A stretch of DNA of 46,551 nucleotides, taken from the NCBI GenBank assembly GCA_945486035.1, contig CALYTB010000005.1, forward strand, positions 1-46,551. Reading direction: 5' to 3'. Positions within the stretch are counted from its first letter, which is position 1. Every line of letters starts with the position of its first letter. The stretch is from an uncultured Clostridia bacterium (lineage in GTDB: Bacteria; Bacillota; Clostridia; Oscillospirales; Oscillospiraceae). The notes beneath the pieces were generated by a model. The model was not told the origin of the DNA and did no database searches. It saw only the letters and a list, made by a program, of their open reading frames with translations. Of the stretch, positions 37,959-46,551 are shown one piece after another. The position numbers and the translations under genes were made by a program.

Positions 37959-38989
37959 ACACGGTTACTGTGCGCGCTTCCAGGCAATATGATATTCTGA
38001 TCGGAAAAGGCCTTCTCCCCCGGCTGGGCACCTTGGCCGGAAAGCTGGGGAAAGCACGGAAGGTCTGCGTTGTCAGCGAAACCACCGTTTTTCCTCTTTA
38101 CGGACAAGTCGTAACTGACAGTCTGGCAGCTGCCGGATTCTGCGTTGTTTCCTATGTTTTTCCCGCGGGAGAAGAGCGTAAAAACGCCCAAACCTATTTG
38201 CAGCTTTTGAATTTCCTGGCGGAAAACCGTTTAACCCGCTCGGATCTGATCGTTGCCCTGGGCGGCGGTGTCACCGGTGATTTGGCAGGCTTCGCGGCTG
38301 CCACGTATCTTCGGGGAATCCGGTTCATTCAGGTCCCCACCACCCTACTGGCGGCTGTGGACTCCTCCGTGGGCGGAAAAAATGCCATTGACCTTCCTTC
38401 CGGGAAAAACCTGGCAGGTGCCTTTTGCCAGCCCAGTATGGTGCTGTGTGACATAGACACACTGAACACCCTCCCTGCAGAAGTTTTTCGGGATGGCTGT
38501 GCCGAGGTTATCAAGTACGGCATTTTGTACGATCCCGTTCTTTTCTCCCACCTGGAGCAAAAGGGTCTGTGTTTTGACCGGGAATATGTCATTACCCGCT
38601 GTGTAGAGCTGAAGCGGGATGTGGTCATGGAGGATGAGTTTGACACCGGCGCGAGAATGAAGCTGAATCTGGGACATACCATCGGCCACGGTGTGGAAGC
38701 CAAGAGCAATTTCACTCTCTCCCATGGCAAATCCGTTTCCATTGGCATCGCCATTGTAAGCCGCGCCTGCCGCTGTGTGGACACACCCCGGATTCTTGCC
38801 ATCTTACAGCAATTCGGACTTCCCATCTCTACCGAAGAATCTGCCGAGGATATTCTTTTCTACGCCCTTTCCGACAAAAAACGCTCTGCGGATCAGGTCA
38901 GTTTAATTCTGCCAAACGCCATTGGTGACTGCTCCATTGTCCCCACTCCCATCGATCAGCTGGAATCCTTTATTCAGGCAGGTTTATAA
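37955..38989 (+). CDS. aroB: 3-dehydroquinate synthase
   Basis: ALGGGVTGDLAGFAAATYLRG, VDSSVGGKNAIDLPSGKN, LNLGHTIGHGVE. Confidence 0.96.
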   Translation: MNTVTVRASRQYDILIGKGLLPRLGTLAGKLGKARKVCVVSETTVFPLYGQVVTDSLAAAGFCVVSYVFPAGEERKNAQTYLQLLNFLAENRLTRSDLIVALGGGVTGDLAGFAAATYLRGIRFIQVPTTLLAAVDSSVGGKNAIDLPSGKNLAGAFCQPSMVLCDIDTLNTLPAEVFRDGCAEVIKYGILYDPVLFSHLEQKGLCFDREYVITRCVELKRDVVMEDEFDTGARMKLNLGHTIGHGVEAKSNFTLSHGKSVSIGIAIVSRACRCVDTPRILAILQQFGLPISTEESAEDILFYALSDKKRSADQVSLILPNAIGDCSIVPTPIDQLESFIQAGL

Positions 38990-38991
38990 TT

Positions 38992-40182
38992 ATGGACATT
39001 ACCATCCACCCCCACCGTCTGAGCGGAGAACTGAATATAATTCCCTCGAAATCCCAAGCCCATCGCCTTCTGATCTGCGCCGCCTTCTCCGACCGTCCCA
39101 CGCAACTACTCTGTTCCGAGACAAACCGGGATATTGAAGCGACCGCAGACTGTCTTGCCGCCCTGGGTGCCGGTATCGTTCGTACCGATGCGGGATATGC
39201 CGTTTTCCCTATGGATACCGCACCCAAGCAGGCGGTTCTGAATTGCAGGGAAAGCGGCTCCACCCTCCGCTTTCTTCTGCCTGTGGCAGCGGCCTTGGGT
39301 GTGGACACTGTCTTTTCCATGGAGGGCCGGCTTCCCCAGCGCCCCCTTTCCCCGCTCTGGGAGGAAATGGAACGGATGGGCTGTGCCCTGACCCGCCCCA
39401 CATCGGACACCATTCGCTGCACAGGGAAGCTCCGTCCCGGAATCTACCGCATTGACGGCGGTGTTTCCAGCCAGTATATCACCGGTCTGCTGCTTTCCCT
39501 ATCCCTGCTGGATAGGGAAAGCCAATTGGAAATCACCGGGAAAGTGGAATCAAAGCCCTATATCGAGATGACCAAAGCCGCCATTTCCCTTTTCGGTGCC
39601 GACCCGGAGCATCCCGGTACAAAGCGGTTTCATTCCCCCGGTACGGTCAACGTAGAGGGAGATTGGAGCAACGGAGCGTTCTTTCTCGCAGCCAATGCGC
39701 TGGGAAGCCGCTTGGACCTTCAGGGACTGGCCCCGGATTCACCTCAGGGGGATCGGGCTGTTGGAGCGCTTCTTCCCCTGCTGCGCCGCAGCGCCCCCGT
39801 CATTTCCGCAGCGGATATTCCGGATCTGGTGCCCATTCTGTCCGTGGTGGCCGCCTGTAACCATGGCGCCGTATTCACCGATATCCGAAGGCTTCGCCTG
39901 AAGGAATCCGACCGGGTAGCCTCCGTAATTGCCATGCTGGAAGGCCTGGGAGGTCAGGCACAGGCGGACGAAAACACCCTGACCATACACCCATCCAGAC
40001 TGACCGGCGGTGTCATAAACAGCTGCAACGATCACCGCATCGCCATGTCCGCCGCCATTGCCGCCAGTGTCTCTTCCGGCCCTGTAACCATACTGGGTGC
40101 GGAATGCGTCAGCAAATCCTACCCCCGCTTCTGGGAGGAATACCGCCGATTGGGAGGAAACTATGAGCAGTACCTACGGTGA
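38992..40182 (+). CDS. aroA: 3-phosphoshikimate 1-carboxyvinyltransferase
   Basis: IPSKSQAHRLLICAA, RESGSTLRFLLPVAAA, RLKESDRV, DHRIAMS. Confidence 0.95.
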   Translation: MDITIHPHRLSGELNIIPSKSQAHRLLICAAFSDRPTQLLCSETNRDIEATADCLAALGAGIVRTDAGYAVFPMDTAPKQAVLNCRESGSTLRFLLPVAAALGVDTVFSMEGRLPQRPLSPLWEEMERMGCALTRPTSDTIRCTGKLRPGIYRIDGGVSSQYITGLLLSLSLLDRESQLEITGKVESKPYIEMTKAAISLFGADPEHPGTKRFHSPGTVNVEGDWSNGAFFLAANALGSRLDLQGLAPDSPQGDRAVGALLPLLRRSAPVISAADIPDLVPILSVVAACNHGAVFTDIRRLRLKESDRVASVIAMLEGLGGQAQADENTLTIHPSRLTGGVINSCNDHRIAMSAAIAASVSSGPVTILGAECVSKSYPRFWEEYRRLGGNYEQYLR

Positions 40183-41254
40183 AAATTTAAAACTGTCCAT
40201 TTTTGGACAGTCCCACAGTCCTGCCATTGGTATGGTGCTGGACGGAATCCCCGCCGGGCTTCCGGTGGATACGCAGCGATTGCAGGAATTCCTCAACCGC
40301 CGGGCACCGGGCCAAAATGACTACTCCACCCCCCGCCGGGAGGAGGACTCCCCCGAATTTCTGGGTGGAATACTGGACGGCTTTACCTGCGGCGCTCCCA
40401 TTGCGGCGGTGATCCGCAACCGAAACACCCGCTCAGGAGATTACGCAAATCTTAGAGACTGCCCCCGTCCAGGCCACGCGGACTACACCGCCCAGATCAA
40501 ATACGGCGGGTTCCAGGACTACGCGGGAGGCGGCCACTTCTCCGGGCGGCTTACCGCCCCGCTGTGCATCGCTGGCGGCCTATGCAAGCAATGGCTGGAA
40601 GAACGCGGTATCCGAATCGGCGCCCGGATTGCATCCATTGCAGGAGAAACCGATGACATAGATCTGGACCCTCTTCATCCCCAACTGGATCTGATCGGAA
40701 AGGATTTTCCCGTGTTCTCCCCCGCCTCCGGAGAACGGATGCGCGCCAAAATCGCCCAGGCTCGTACCGAAGGCGACAGCGTGGGCGGTATCGTTGAATG
40801 CTTCATCACCGCTCTGCCTGCCGGGTTGGGAGAACCCATGTTCGGCGGCGTGGAAAGTAGAATTGCCCAGATTGTCTACGGCATTCCCGCCGTGAAATCC
40901 GTGGATTTTGGGGCGGGATATGCCTGTGCCTACATGCGTGGCAGCCAGTGCAACGATGCCTTTACCGTAGAAAACGGTACGGTCCGCACCCTGACCAATC
41001 ATTCCGGCGGAATCCTTGGCGGAATCACCACCGGAACGCCGGTCATCTTCCAGGCAGCCTTCAAGCCTACCCCCTCCATCTCCCGGCCTCAGCAAAGTGT
41101 CAGCCTAAGCCAATCCCAGATTCAGGAGCTTTCCGTTAGGGGACGGCATGATCCCTGCATCGTTCCCAGAGCTGTCCCCGTGGTGGAAGCCGCGGCAGCC
41201 ATTGCCATATTTGATTTGATTCTGGGAAACACCCAGACAGACAGGAGGAAATAA
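40163..41254 (+). CDS. aroC: Chorismate synthase
   Basis: LSIFGQSHSPAIGMVLDGIPAGLP, RPGHADYTAQIKYG, GRHDPCIVPRAVPV. Confidence 0.96.
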   Translation: MSSTYGENLKLSIFGQSHSPAIGMVLDGIPAGLPVDTQRLQEFLNRRAPGQNDYSTPRREEDSPEFLGGILDGFTCGAPIAAVIRNRNTRSGDYANLRDCPRPGHADYTAQIKYGGFQDYAGGGHFSGRLTAPLCIAGGLCKQWLEERGIRIGARIASIAGETDDIDLDPLHPQLDLIGKDFPVFSPASGERMRAKIAQARTEGDSVGGIVECFITALPAGLGEPMFGGVESRIAQIVYGIPAVKSVDFGAGYACAYMRGSQCNDAFTVENGTVRTLTNHSGGILGGITTGTPVIFQAAFKPTPSISRPQQSVSLSQSQIQELSVRGRHDPCIVPRAVPVVEAAAAIAIFDLILGNTQTDRRK

Positions 41255-41256
41255 AC

Positions 41257-42399
41257 ATGGATATCCAGGAGCTTCGCGGACAGATTGATGTCATTGATGA
41301 CGAGCTTGTCCGTCTTTTCTGTCAGAGAATGAATGTCGCCGCCCAGATCGCCGATTACAAAAAGGAACACGGACTTCCCATTCTGGTTCCCTCCCGGGAA
41401 CGGGAGAAGCTGAAGGACGTATCCCAGAAAGCAGGCCCGGAAATGGAGAACTATACCAGGGTTCTTTATTCCATGCTGTTTGAGCTGAGCCGCAGCTACC
41501 AGAGCAAACGCAGCGGTGAGCAGAGCCCCCTGTACCACTCCATCAAGGATGCCATTGAGAATACGCCAAAGCTCTTCCCCCAGTCCCCCATGGTAGCCTG
41601 TCAGGGTGTGGAGGGTGCCTACTCTCAGATTGCCTGTGAAAAGATTTTCAAGAATCCTTTCATCATGTATTTTAAGAACTTTGAATCCGTGTTTACCGCC
41701 ATTGACCAGGGGCTCTGTCAGTACGGAATTCTCCCCATTGAGAATTCCACAGCCGGCTCGGTCAAAAAAGTGTACGACCTAATGATTTCCAATAATTTCT
41801 CCATTGTCCGCACCTTCCGGCTGAAGGTCGATCACAATCTGCTGGTAAAGCCGGGCGTCAAGCTCAGCCAGGTTAAGGAAATCTATTCCCACGAGCAGGC
41901 GCTGAATCAATGCGGCGAATTCCTCCAGAGCCTGGCCGGAGTGAATATCGTCCCCGTGGCCAATACGGCTCTGGCGGCAGAGATGGTCGCGACCTCGGAT
42001 CGAACCGATGTGGCTGCCCTCTCCAGCAGAGCCTGTGCCGAGCTCTACGGGCTGGAAAACATCGCCTCCTGTGTTCAGGATAAAGGCAACAATCGTACCC
42101 GTTTCATCTGCATCAGCAAGAACCTGGAAATCTATCCCGGTTCCGATAAAACCAGCATCATGATGATCCTGAATCACCGTCCCGGTGCGCTGTACAAGGT
42201 TTTGGCGCGGATGTATACCCTGGGCATCAATGTCACCAAGCTGGAATCCCGTCCCATTCCCGACCGGGAGTTCGAATTTATGTTCTATTTTGACCTGGAG
42301 ACCTCCATCTACTCCGAAGAATTTGTACAGCTCATGTGCGAGCTGGATGAGCTGTGCGAGGAATTCAAATATCTGGGAAGCTATACCGAGGTGGTTTGA
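41257..42399 (+). CDS. pheA: Bifunctional chorismate mutase/prephenate dehydratase
   Basis: N-terminal mutase IDVIDDELVRLFCQRMNVAAQIADYK; GVEGAYSQIACEKIF, ILPIENSTAGSV; ACT ESRPIPDREFEFMFYFDLE. Confidence 0.94.
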   Translation: MDIQELRGQIDVIDDELVRLFCQRMNVAAQIADYKKEHGLPILVPSREREKLKDVSQKAGPEMENYTRVLYSMLFELSRSYQSKRSGEQSPLYHSIKDAIENTPKLFPQSPMVACQGVEGAYSQIACEKIFKNPFIMYFKNFESVFTAIDQGLCQYGILPIENSTAGSVKKVYDLMISNNFSIVRTFRLKVDHNLLVKPGVKLSQVKEIYSHEQALNQCGEFLQSLAGVNIVPVANTALAAEMVATSDRTDVAALSSRACAELYGLENIASCVQDKGNNRTRFICISKNLEIYPGSDKTSIMMILNHRPGALYKVLARMYTLGINVTKLESRPIPDREFEFMFYFDLETSIYSEEFVQLMCELDELCEEFKYLGSYTEVV

Positions 42400-43625
42400 T
42401 GAAATGCGGTTTGCTGGGAAGAAAGCTGGGCCACAGCTACTCCCCCCAAATTCACGGCATGTTGGGTACCTACGATTACACGCTTTTTGAGAAGGAACCC
42501 GAGGAGCTGGAAGCCTTCCTCCGTTTCGGAGATTTCACCGGAATCAACGTGACAATTCCCTATAAAAAAGATGTGATTCCCTTTCTGGATGAGCTTTCCC
42601 CTGTGGCTCGGCGGTTGGGCGCGGTGAACACCGTAGTGCGAAGAGCCGACGGCTCTCTTTATGGCCACAATACCGATTACTTTGGATTTCGGTCCCTGGT
42701 GCTGCGCACGGGGATTGCGGTTTCCGGCAAAAAAGCACTGGTTCTCGGCAGCGGAGGTGCCTCCAACACCGCTGTGGCAGTCCTTCAGGAATTGGGAGCG
42801 CAGGTCATTGTGGTTTCCCGTTCCGGCAAAAACAACTACAGCAATCTGGATCTGCACAAGGATGCTGCCATATTGGTCAATGCGACTCCCCTGGGAATGT
42901 ACCCCGCTACCGGTGTAGCTGCCGTGGAGGCGGAAGATTTTCCGGCTCTGGAATGTGTCCTGGATGTGATTTATAACCCCGCGAAAACGAAGCTGCTGCT
43001 GGATGCCCAGCATCTGTCAATCCCCTGTGCCAACGGCCTTTGGATGCTGGTTGCACAGGCCAAGGAAGCTGCCGAATGCTTCACCGGAAGCCCTATTTCG
43101 GACGATGTCATGGAGCCGATCTATCAGCATCTTTCCCGTCAGATGCAAAATATCATTCTCATCGGAATGCCCGGCTGCGGCAAATCCACAATCGCCGCGC
43201 TTCTGGCCCAGAAAACCGGACGGATTGCGTTGGATTCCGATGACCTGGTATGCCGCCTCGCCGGAAAAACCATTCCTGAAATCTTCTCCCGGGAATCCGA
43301 GGAAGCCTTTCGCACCCTGGAAACCCGGGCCCTGGGTGAGCTCTGCAAGCAATCCGCACGGATTGTTTCCACCGGAGGCGGCTGTGTCACCCGACCGGAA
43401 AACCTGCCTCTGCTGCGCCAGAACGGGAAGGTGATCTGGCTGAAGCGGGATCTGGAGATGCTTCCCACTGACGGCCGTCCCCTTTCCCAGGCAAACCGTC
43501 TGACCGACCTCTATGCCCGACGGGAGCCCCTGTATGCCGCGTTTTCAGACACTTCCATCGACAATAACGGCAGCCCCGAGGAAACCGTCGCAGCAATCAT
43601 CCGCTATTGGGAGGAATCCGAATGA
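42399..43625 (+). CDS. Fused shikimate dehydrogenase-shikimate kinase
   Basis: AroE part GRKLGHSYSPQIHGMLG..GINVTIPYK..GHNTDYFGF; AroK part IILIGMPGCGKSTIAALLAQKTGRIALDSDDLV in one frame. Confidence 0.94.
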   Translation: MKCGLLGRKLGHSYSPQIHGMLGTYDYTLFEKEPEELEAFLRFGDFTGINVTIPYKKDVIPFLDELSPVARRLGAVNTVVRRADGSLYGHNTDYFGFRSLVLRTGIAVSGKKALVLGSGGASNTAVAVLQELGAQVIVVSRSGKNNYSNLDLHKDAAILVNATPLGMYPATGVAAVEAEDFPALECVLDVIYNPAKTKLLLDAQHLSIPCANGLWMLVAQAKEAAECFTGSPISDDVMEPIYQHLSRQMQNIILIGMPGCGKSTIAALLAQKTGRIALDSDDLVCRLAGKTIPEIFSRESEEAFRTLETRALGELCKQSARIVSTGGGCVTRPENLPLLRQNGKVIWLKRDLEMLPTDGRPLSQANRLTDLYARREPLYAAFSDTSIDNNGSPEETVAAIIRYWEESE

Positions 43626-44053
43626 AATTTCTTGTTCTCAACGGACCGAATTTGAATATGCTGGGCATTCGTGAGCCCGGAATCTACGGAAAAAGCACCT
43701 TTTCCGACCTTCTGAACCTGCTGGAAGAAACCGCCCGGGAAGAAGGGCTTGAGCTGGAACAATACCAATCCAATCACGAGGGCTGTCTGGTAGATAAAAT
43801 CCAGGAGGCCTACGGCAAAGTGGACGGAATCGTCATCAATCCCGCCGCCTACACCCATACCAGTGTTGCGATTCTGGATGCGCTGAAGGCGGTGTCCATT
43901 CCCGCGGTAGAGGTTCACATCTCCGATGTGGATGCCAGAGAGCCCTTCCGCCAGATCTCCTATCCGGGACTCGCCTGTATCAAAACCATCAAGGGTCAGG
44001 GCCTGGACGGCTACCGTCAGGCCATCCTCTATCTGAAGCAATACCTGTCCTGA
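43622..44053 (+). CDS. aroQ: Type II 3-dehydroquinate dehydratase
   Basis: LVLNGPNLNMLGIREPGIYG, QSNHEGCLVDKIQEA, NPAAYTHTSVAI. Confidence 0.96.
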   Translation: MKFLVLNGPNLNMLGIREPGIYGKSTFSDLLNLLEETAREEGLELEQYQSNHEGCLVDKIQEAYGKVDGIVINPAAYTHTSVAILDALKAVSIPAVEVHISDVDAREPFRQISYPGLACIKTIKGQGLDGYRQAILYLKQYLS

Positions 44054-44061
44054 CAGCCCAA

Positions 44062-44094
44062 AATCCGCGGCTCCCCACTGGGAGTCCGCGGATT
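44062..44094 (+). terminator. Hairpin at end of aro operon
   Basis: AATCCGCGGCTCCC-CACT-GGGAGtCCGCGGATT; no clear T-tract. Confidence 0.6.
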
Positions 44095-44119
44095 CCTGAT
44101 ATCCATATCAGCCATTGGC

Positions 44120-44533
44120 TCATGCCTTTTTCCGAAAAACCAGCAGCTTGCTGCCAATGTAATTGAGAACCACCACAAGAATGCTGGTGACAATCTTCCA
44201 AAGCCCACTGCTCCAGTGGAGCAAATCCACCGTCACAAACAGGATTCCCGTTTCCAGAACGCCGGAACCAACCCGGCATCCGAAGAACTTGCATGCCTCC
44301 GGAAATACGGTTTTTAAGGACCAATCCATACTTCCAAAGACAAACGGCTTGTTGGTCAGATAAGCGAACAGGACACTCACCACCCACGCGATTGCATTGC
44401 TCACGGCAGCGGGAAGCCCTACCGCGCAGCAAGGAAAATAAACCAGATAATTGACGATGGTTGTGAGTACCCCAAAAACAAGATAAAGAAGAATATCCCT
44501 GTACTTACGAAGGATGCTTCGAAGCTGTATCAT
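44120..44533 (-). CDS. GtrA family membrane protein
   Basis: LLYLVFGVLTTIVNYLVYF, VVSVLFAYLTNKPFVF, NYIGSKLLVFRKK. Confidence 0.9.
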   Translation of the reverse strand: MIQLRSILRKYRDILLYLVFGVLTTIVNYLVYFPCCAVGLPAAVSNAIAWVVSVLFAYLTNKPFVFGSMDWSLKTVFPEACKFFGCRVGSGVLETGILFVTVDLLHWSSGLWKIVTSILVVVLNYIGSKLLVFRKKA

Positions 44534-44561
44534 GCGTCTTTCCCCGATTGAATCATTGATT

Positions 44562-44724
44562 GGCAACCTCTAAAAAACTACTTTTTGGTGTTTTGGGCGA
44601 GAGATTTTGTTCCAGTAAAAGGATCGGAAAGTTCGGAATACTTGTTGTATTCTGGACTTTACGATACGCGTTGTTGGAGCAAAAGATCCGCCCCAAACCC
44701 AAAACAGGAGTTTTTAGCGGTGCC
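44562..44724. mobile_element. 163-bp imperfect palindromic MITE-like element
   Basis: GGCAACCTCTAAAAA... / ...TTTTTAGCGGTGCC; centre GTTCGGAATAC-ttgtt-GTATTCTGGAC; arms related along full length. Confidence 0.75.
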
Positions 44725-44727
44725 CTA

Positions 44728-45366
44728 TTATAGTCCGAGATCTTCCCCTACAAGAACGAACTTGATTCTCCCCGCGGGGCGGCAGTTTCTGGTGATCAGA
44801 ATCTGGTTGCAGATGCAGCCCTCCGCCTTGCAGTCCACACAAACGCCAGTTTCCGCGCAGCCTGTCACCGCGCCAAAGCGCTGTTTGTTCATGGGCGCCG
44901 CCACGGTTCTGGCTCTTGTCACCGCAGCCTCCAGCGAATCCATCACCTTGTTCATTCCCGCGACAACGATTACCGATTCCGGCCCGTATACAATGGCTGC
45001 CACCCGGTTTCCGTTTCCGTCAATGTTCACCATCTGGCCATCCATGCTCAGAGCGTTGGCCCCGCAGAGGAACACATCTGCGGACAGGCACGTACGCATC
45101 AGCTGCTCCCGCTGCGCGGGTGTTTCTACTTTTTCCCTGTCGATTGCCCGGTACTCTCCCTGACGAACCGCGTCAATCAGTCCGATCTGCTGCGCCGACA
45201 TGGCACCGCCCCAGCCTACGCTGGCGCCTTTGGGAATCAGCTCCAAGGCTTTTTCCAGGGCGGAAGCGGAATCCGGGCAGTAATACGCCTCAAAATGGCG
45301 CTGCCGCAAATGCTTCACAAGGATGCTGCCGCGTTTTTCATAAGCTTGCTTTCTGGGATCCTCCAC
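44728..45366 (-). CDS. LUD-domain (LutC/DUF162-like) protein
   Basis: GASVGWGGAMSAQQIGL, DVFLCGANALSMDGQMVNIDGNGNRVAA, GMNKVM. Confidence 0.9.
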   Translation of the reverse strand: MEDPRKQAYEKRGSILVKHLRQRHFEAYYCPDSASALEKALELIPKGASVGWGGAMSAQQIGLIDAVRQGEYRAIDREKVETPAQREQLMRTCLSADVFLCGANALSMDGQMVNIDGNGNRVAAIVYGPESVIVVAGMNKVMDSLEAAVTRARTVAAPMNKQRFGAVTGCAETGVCVDCKAEGCICNQILITRNCRPAGRIKFVLVGEDLGL

Positions 45367-45390
45367 AAGAATACACTTCCTTTCGTTTTT

Positions 45391-45984
45391 CTATTTCCGA
45401 AACCACCATAGACTGTCTTTATCCGCCCGGGTTTCAATTCTCCGTACAACCCGGTAACGCTCCGCTTCCTCAGAATGCTCGACAACCTCCACCTGGAGAA
45501 AACCTGCATATTCCGGTGCGGGAACGCCAAGAAAGAGCTCCATCACATCACGGTGGGTTACAATGACGGCATCTCCCCGACAACCTAACCGAATCAGCTC
45601 AACCGCTTCGGAGAACCGCTCCTTCGCAGCCTCCAGACTCTCCCCACCCGGCGGCACCAGCATCCTTCTTCTGCGGGAGAGGTCGTATAAATCCGGGTAT
45701 CGGCTTTGAATCTGCGCATAGGTTTTCCCGTCAAATATCCCCATATCCCGCTCCCGCAGTCCGTCCAAAATGGCAATGATTTTGCCGAATTGACTGGCTG
45801 TTTCCACGGCCTGCTTACTTGGACTGGAAAACACGGAAACCTCCATCCCCAAAAACAGTGCTGCCGTTTCATAGGCCTGCTGAACACCCATGACACTCAG
45901 GCCAAGCTCCTCTGTTCCCAGGCACATGGGTTTCCCCTCCGGGAAATCCGGTTCGGCGTGACGCAGAAAATAGAATGATCTCAT
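45391..45984 (-). CDS. Histidine phosphatase family protein
   Basis: FYFLRHAEPD..GLSVMGVQQA; GIFDGKTYAQIQSRYPD; VTHRDVMELFL. Confidence 0.9.
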   Translation of the reverse strand: MRSFYFLRHAEPDFPEGKPMCLGTEELGLSVMGVQQAYETAALFLGMEVSVFSSPSKQAVETASQFGKIIAILDGLRERDMGIFDGKTYAQIQSRYPDLYDLSRRRRMLVPPGGESLEAAKERFSEAVELIRLGCRGDAVIVTHRDVMELFLGVPAPEYAGFLQVEVVEHSEEAERYRVVRRIETRADKDSLWWFRK

Positions 45985-46277
45985 GATGTCCCCCGTATGT
46001 GTCTTTCGTCGGTCGGAAACGTTTTATTTATCATACCTGATGTTCGGCAGTTTGTCAAAGAGAAATCACCGCTCACTTGGCCCACCGTCATACTCATCAA
46101 AAATCAGGTCATCCAAATCCATTCCCGGTTCCCCATTCTGACACATTTCCCCACCCCCTAACAAATAATCCAGAACAGTATATTCCGCCAGGGTCAAAAA
46201 ATGTGCCGCAATTTCTTGACAGCAGCGAAAAAATTCGTTACAATGTATCCCGTCCTGCTGGGCAGCTCATTCCACAT

Positions 46278-46319
46278 GCCCCCGTACCTCACCAGGATAT
46301 AGGGTCCGCCTCCTAAGGT
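46278..46319 (+). pseudogene. Degenerate 5' half of tRNA-Arg(CCT) / possible attachment-site scar
   Basis: 36 of 42 positions identical to 46499..46540, sharing CGCCTCCTAAGGT exactly. Confidence 0.65.
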
Positions 46320-46498
46320 CTTGCTCTATCCGCTTGATAGACGAGGAATACTGCGAAAACGCGAGGAAAATGCCGATTTCGCGACCTTGTATCGAGGCTT
46401 CCGGCAATATGGCACCCTGTTTGGTACCCTTTGGTGCCTTTTCGGGAAAATGTAAGGGATAAGCCATTGAAGCCCAATTTACCTAAATTTCATAATAT

Positions 46499-46551
46499 GC
46501 GCCCGTAGCTCAGCAGGATAGAGCGTTCGCCTCCTAAGGTTACGTTACAAC
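46499..46551 (+). tRNA. tRNA-Arg(CCT) 5' half, incomplete at window end and diverging after the anticodon loop
   Basis: GCGCCCGTAGCTCAGCAGGATAGAGCGTTCGCCTCCTAAG; following GTTACGTT does not pair with anticodon stem TTCGC. Confidence 0.65.

Noticed and set aside
46073-46252. Minus-strand frame ...HFLTLAEYTVLDYLLGGGEMCQNGEPGMDLDDLIFDEYDGGPSER
   Set aside because: Protein-like but has no convincing start codon except an internal ATG giving about 26 aa; may be a remnant, not reported as CDS.
1-46551. CRISPR arrays, rRNA operons, classical IS transposases
   Set aside because: No regularly spaced direct repeats, rRNA sequence or transposase ORF seen.

Overview
This 46.5 kb window looks like the chromosome of a spore-forming Clostridia/Oscillospiraceae-type Firmicute: SpoIIR, SpoVAD and SpoVAE are present, along with AddAB and small repeat elements. 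The taxonomy is an inference. It contains a BlaI/BlaR1-like regulatory pair with a visible operator/promoter, trxB, and a reduced RnfC-RnfD-RnfG + ApbE cluster with a tandem-domain lipoprotein and an uncharacterised membrane protein. Also present are a divergent histidine kinase/response regulator, yajC-tgt-queA, a DUF2975/HTH/DUF4173-like group, spoVAD-spoVAE, addB-addA, spoIIR, ispE, a transmembrane pseudokinase-like gene, and a complete aro operon (DAHP synthase, tyrA, aroB, aroA, aroC, pheA, fused aroE-aroK, aroQ). The strongest undescribed signals are: (1) a Phe/Tyr-codon-rich leader peptide with a complete 1:2 / 2:3 / 3:4 attenuator ahead of the aro operon; (2) the RnfCDG-only flavin electron-transfer cluster with a tandem FMN-bind-like lipoprotein; (3) three families of small palindromic elements, one 291 bp long with an 11-bp flanking direct repeat; (4) an unannotated 39-aa Asn/Gln-rich peptide downstream of spoVAE; (5) two copies of a tRNA-Arg(CCT) 5' half that both diverge just after the anticodon loop at the right edge. 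No CRISPR array or rRNA was seen. All family names come from reading motifs, with no database search.
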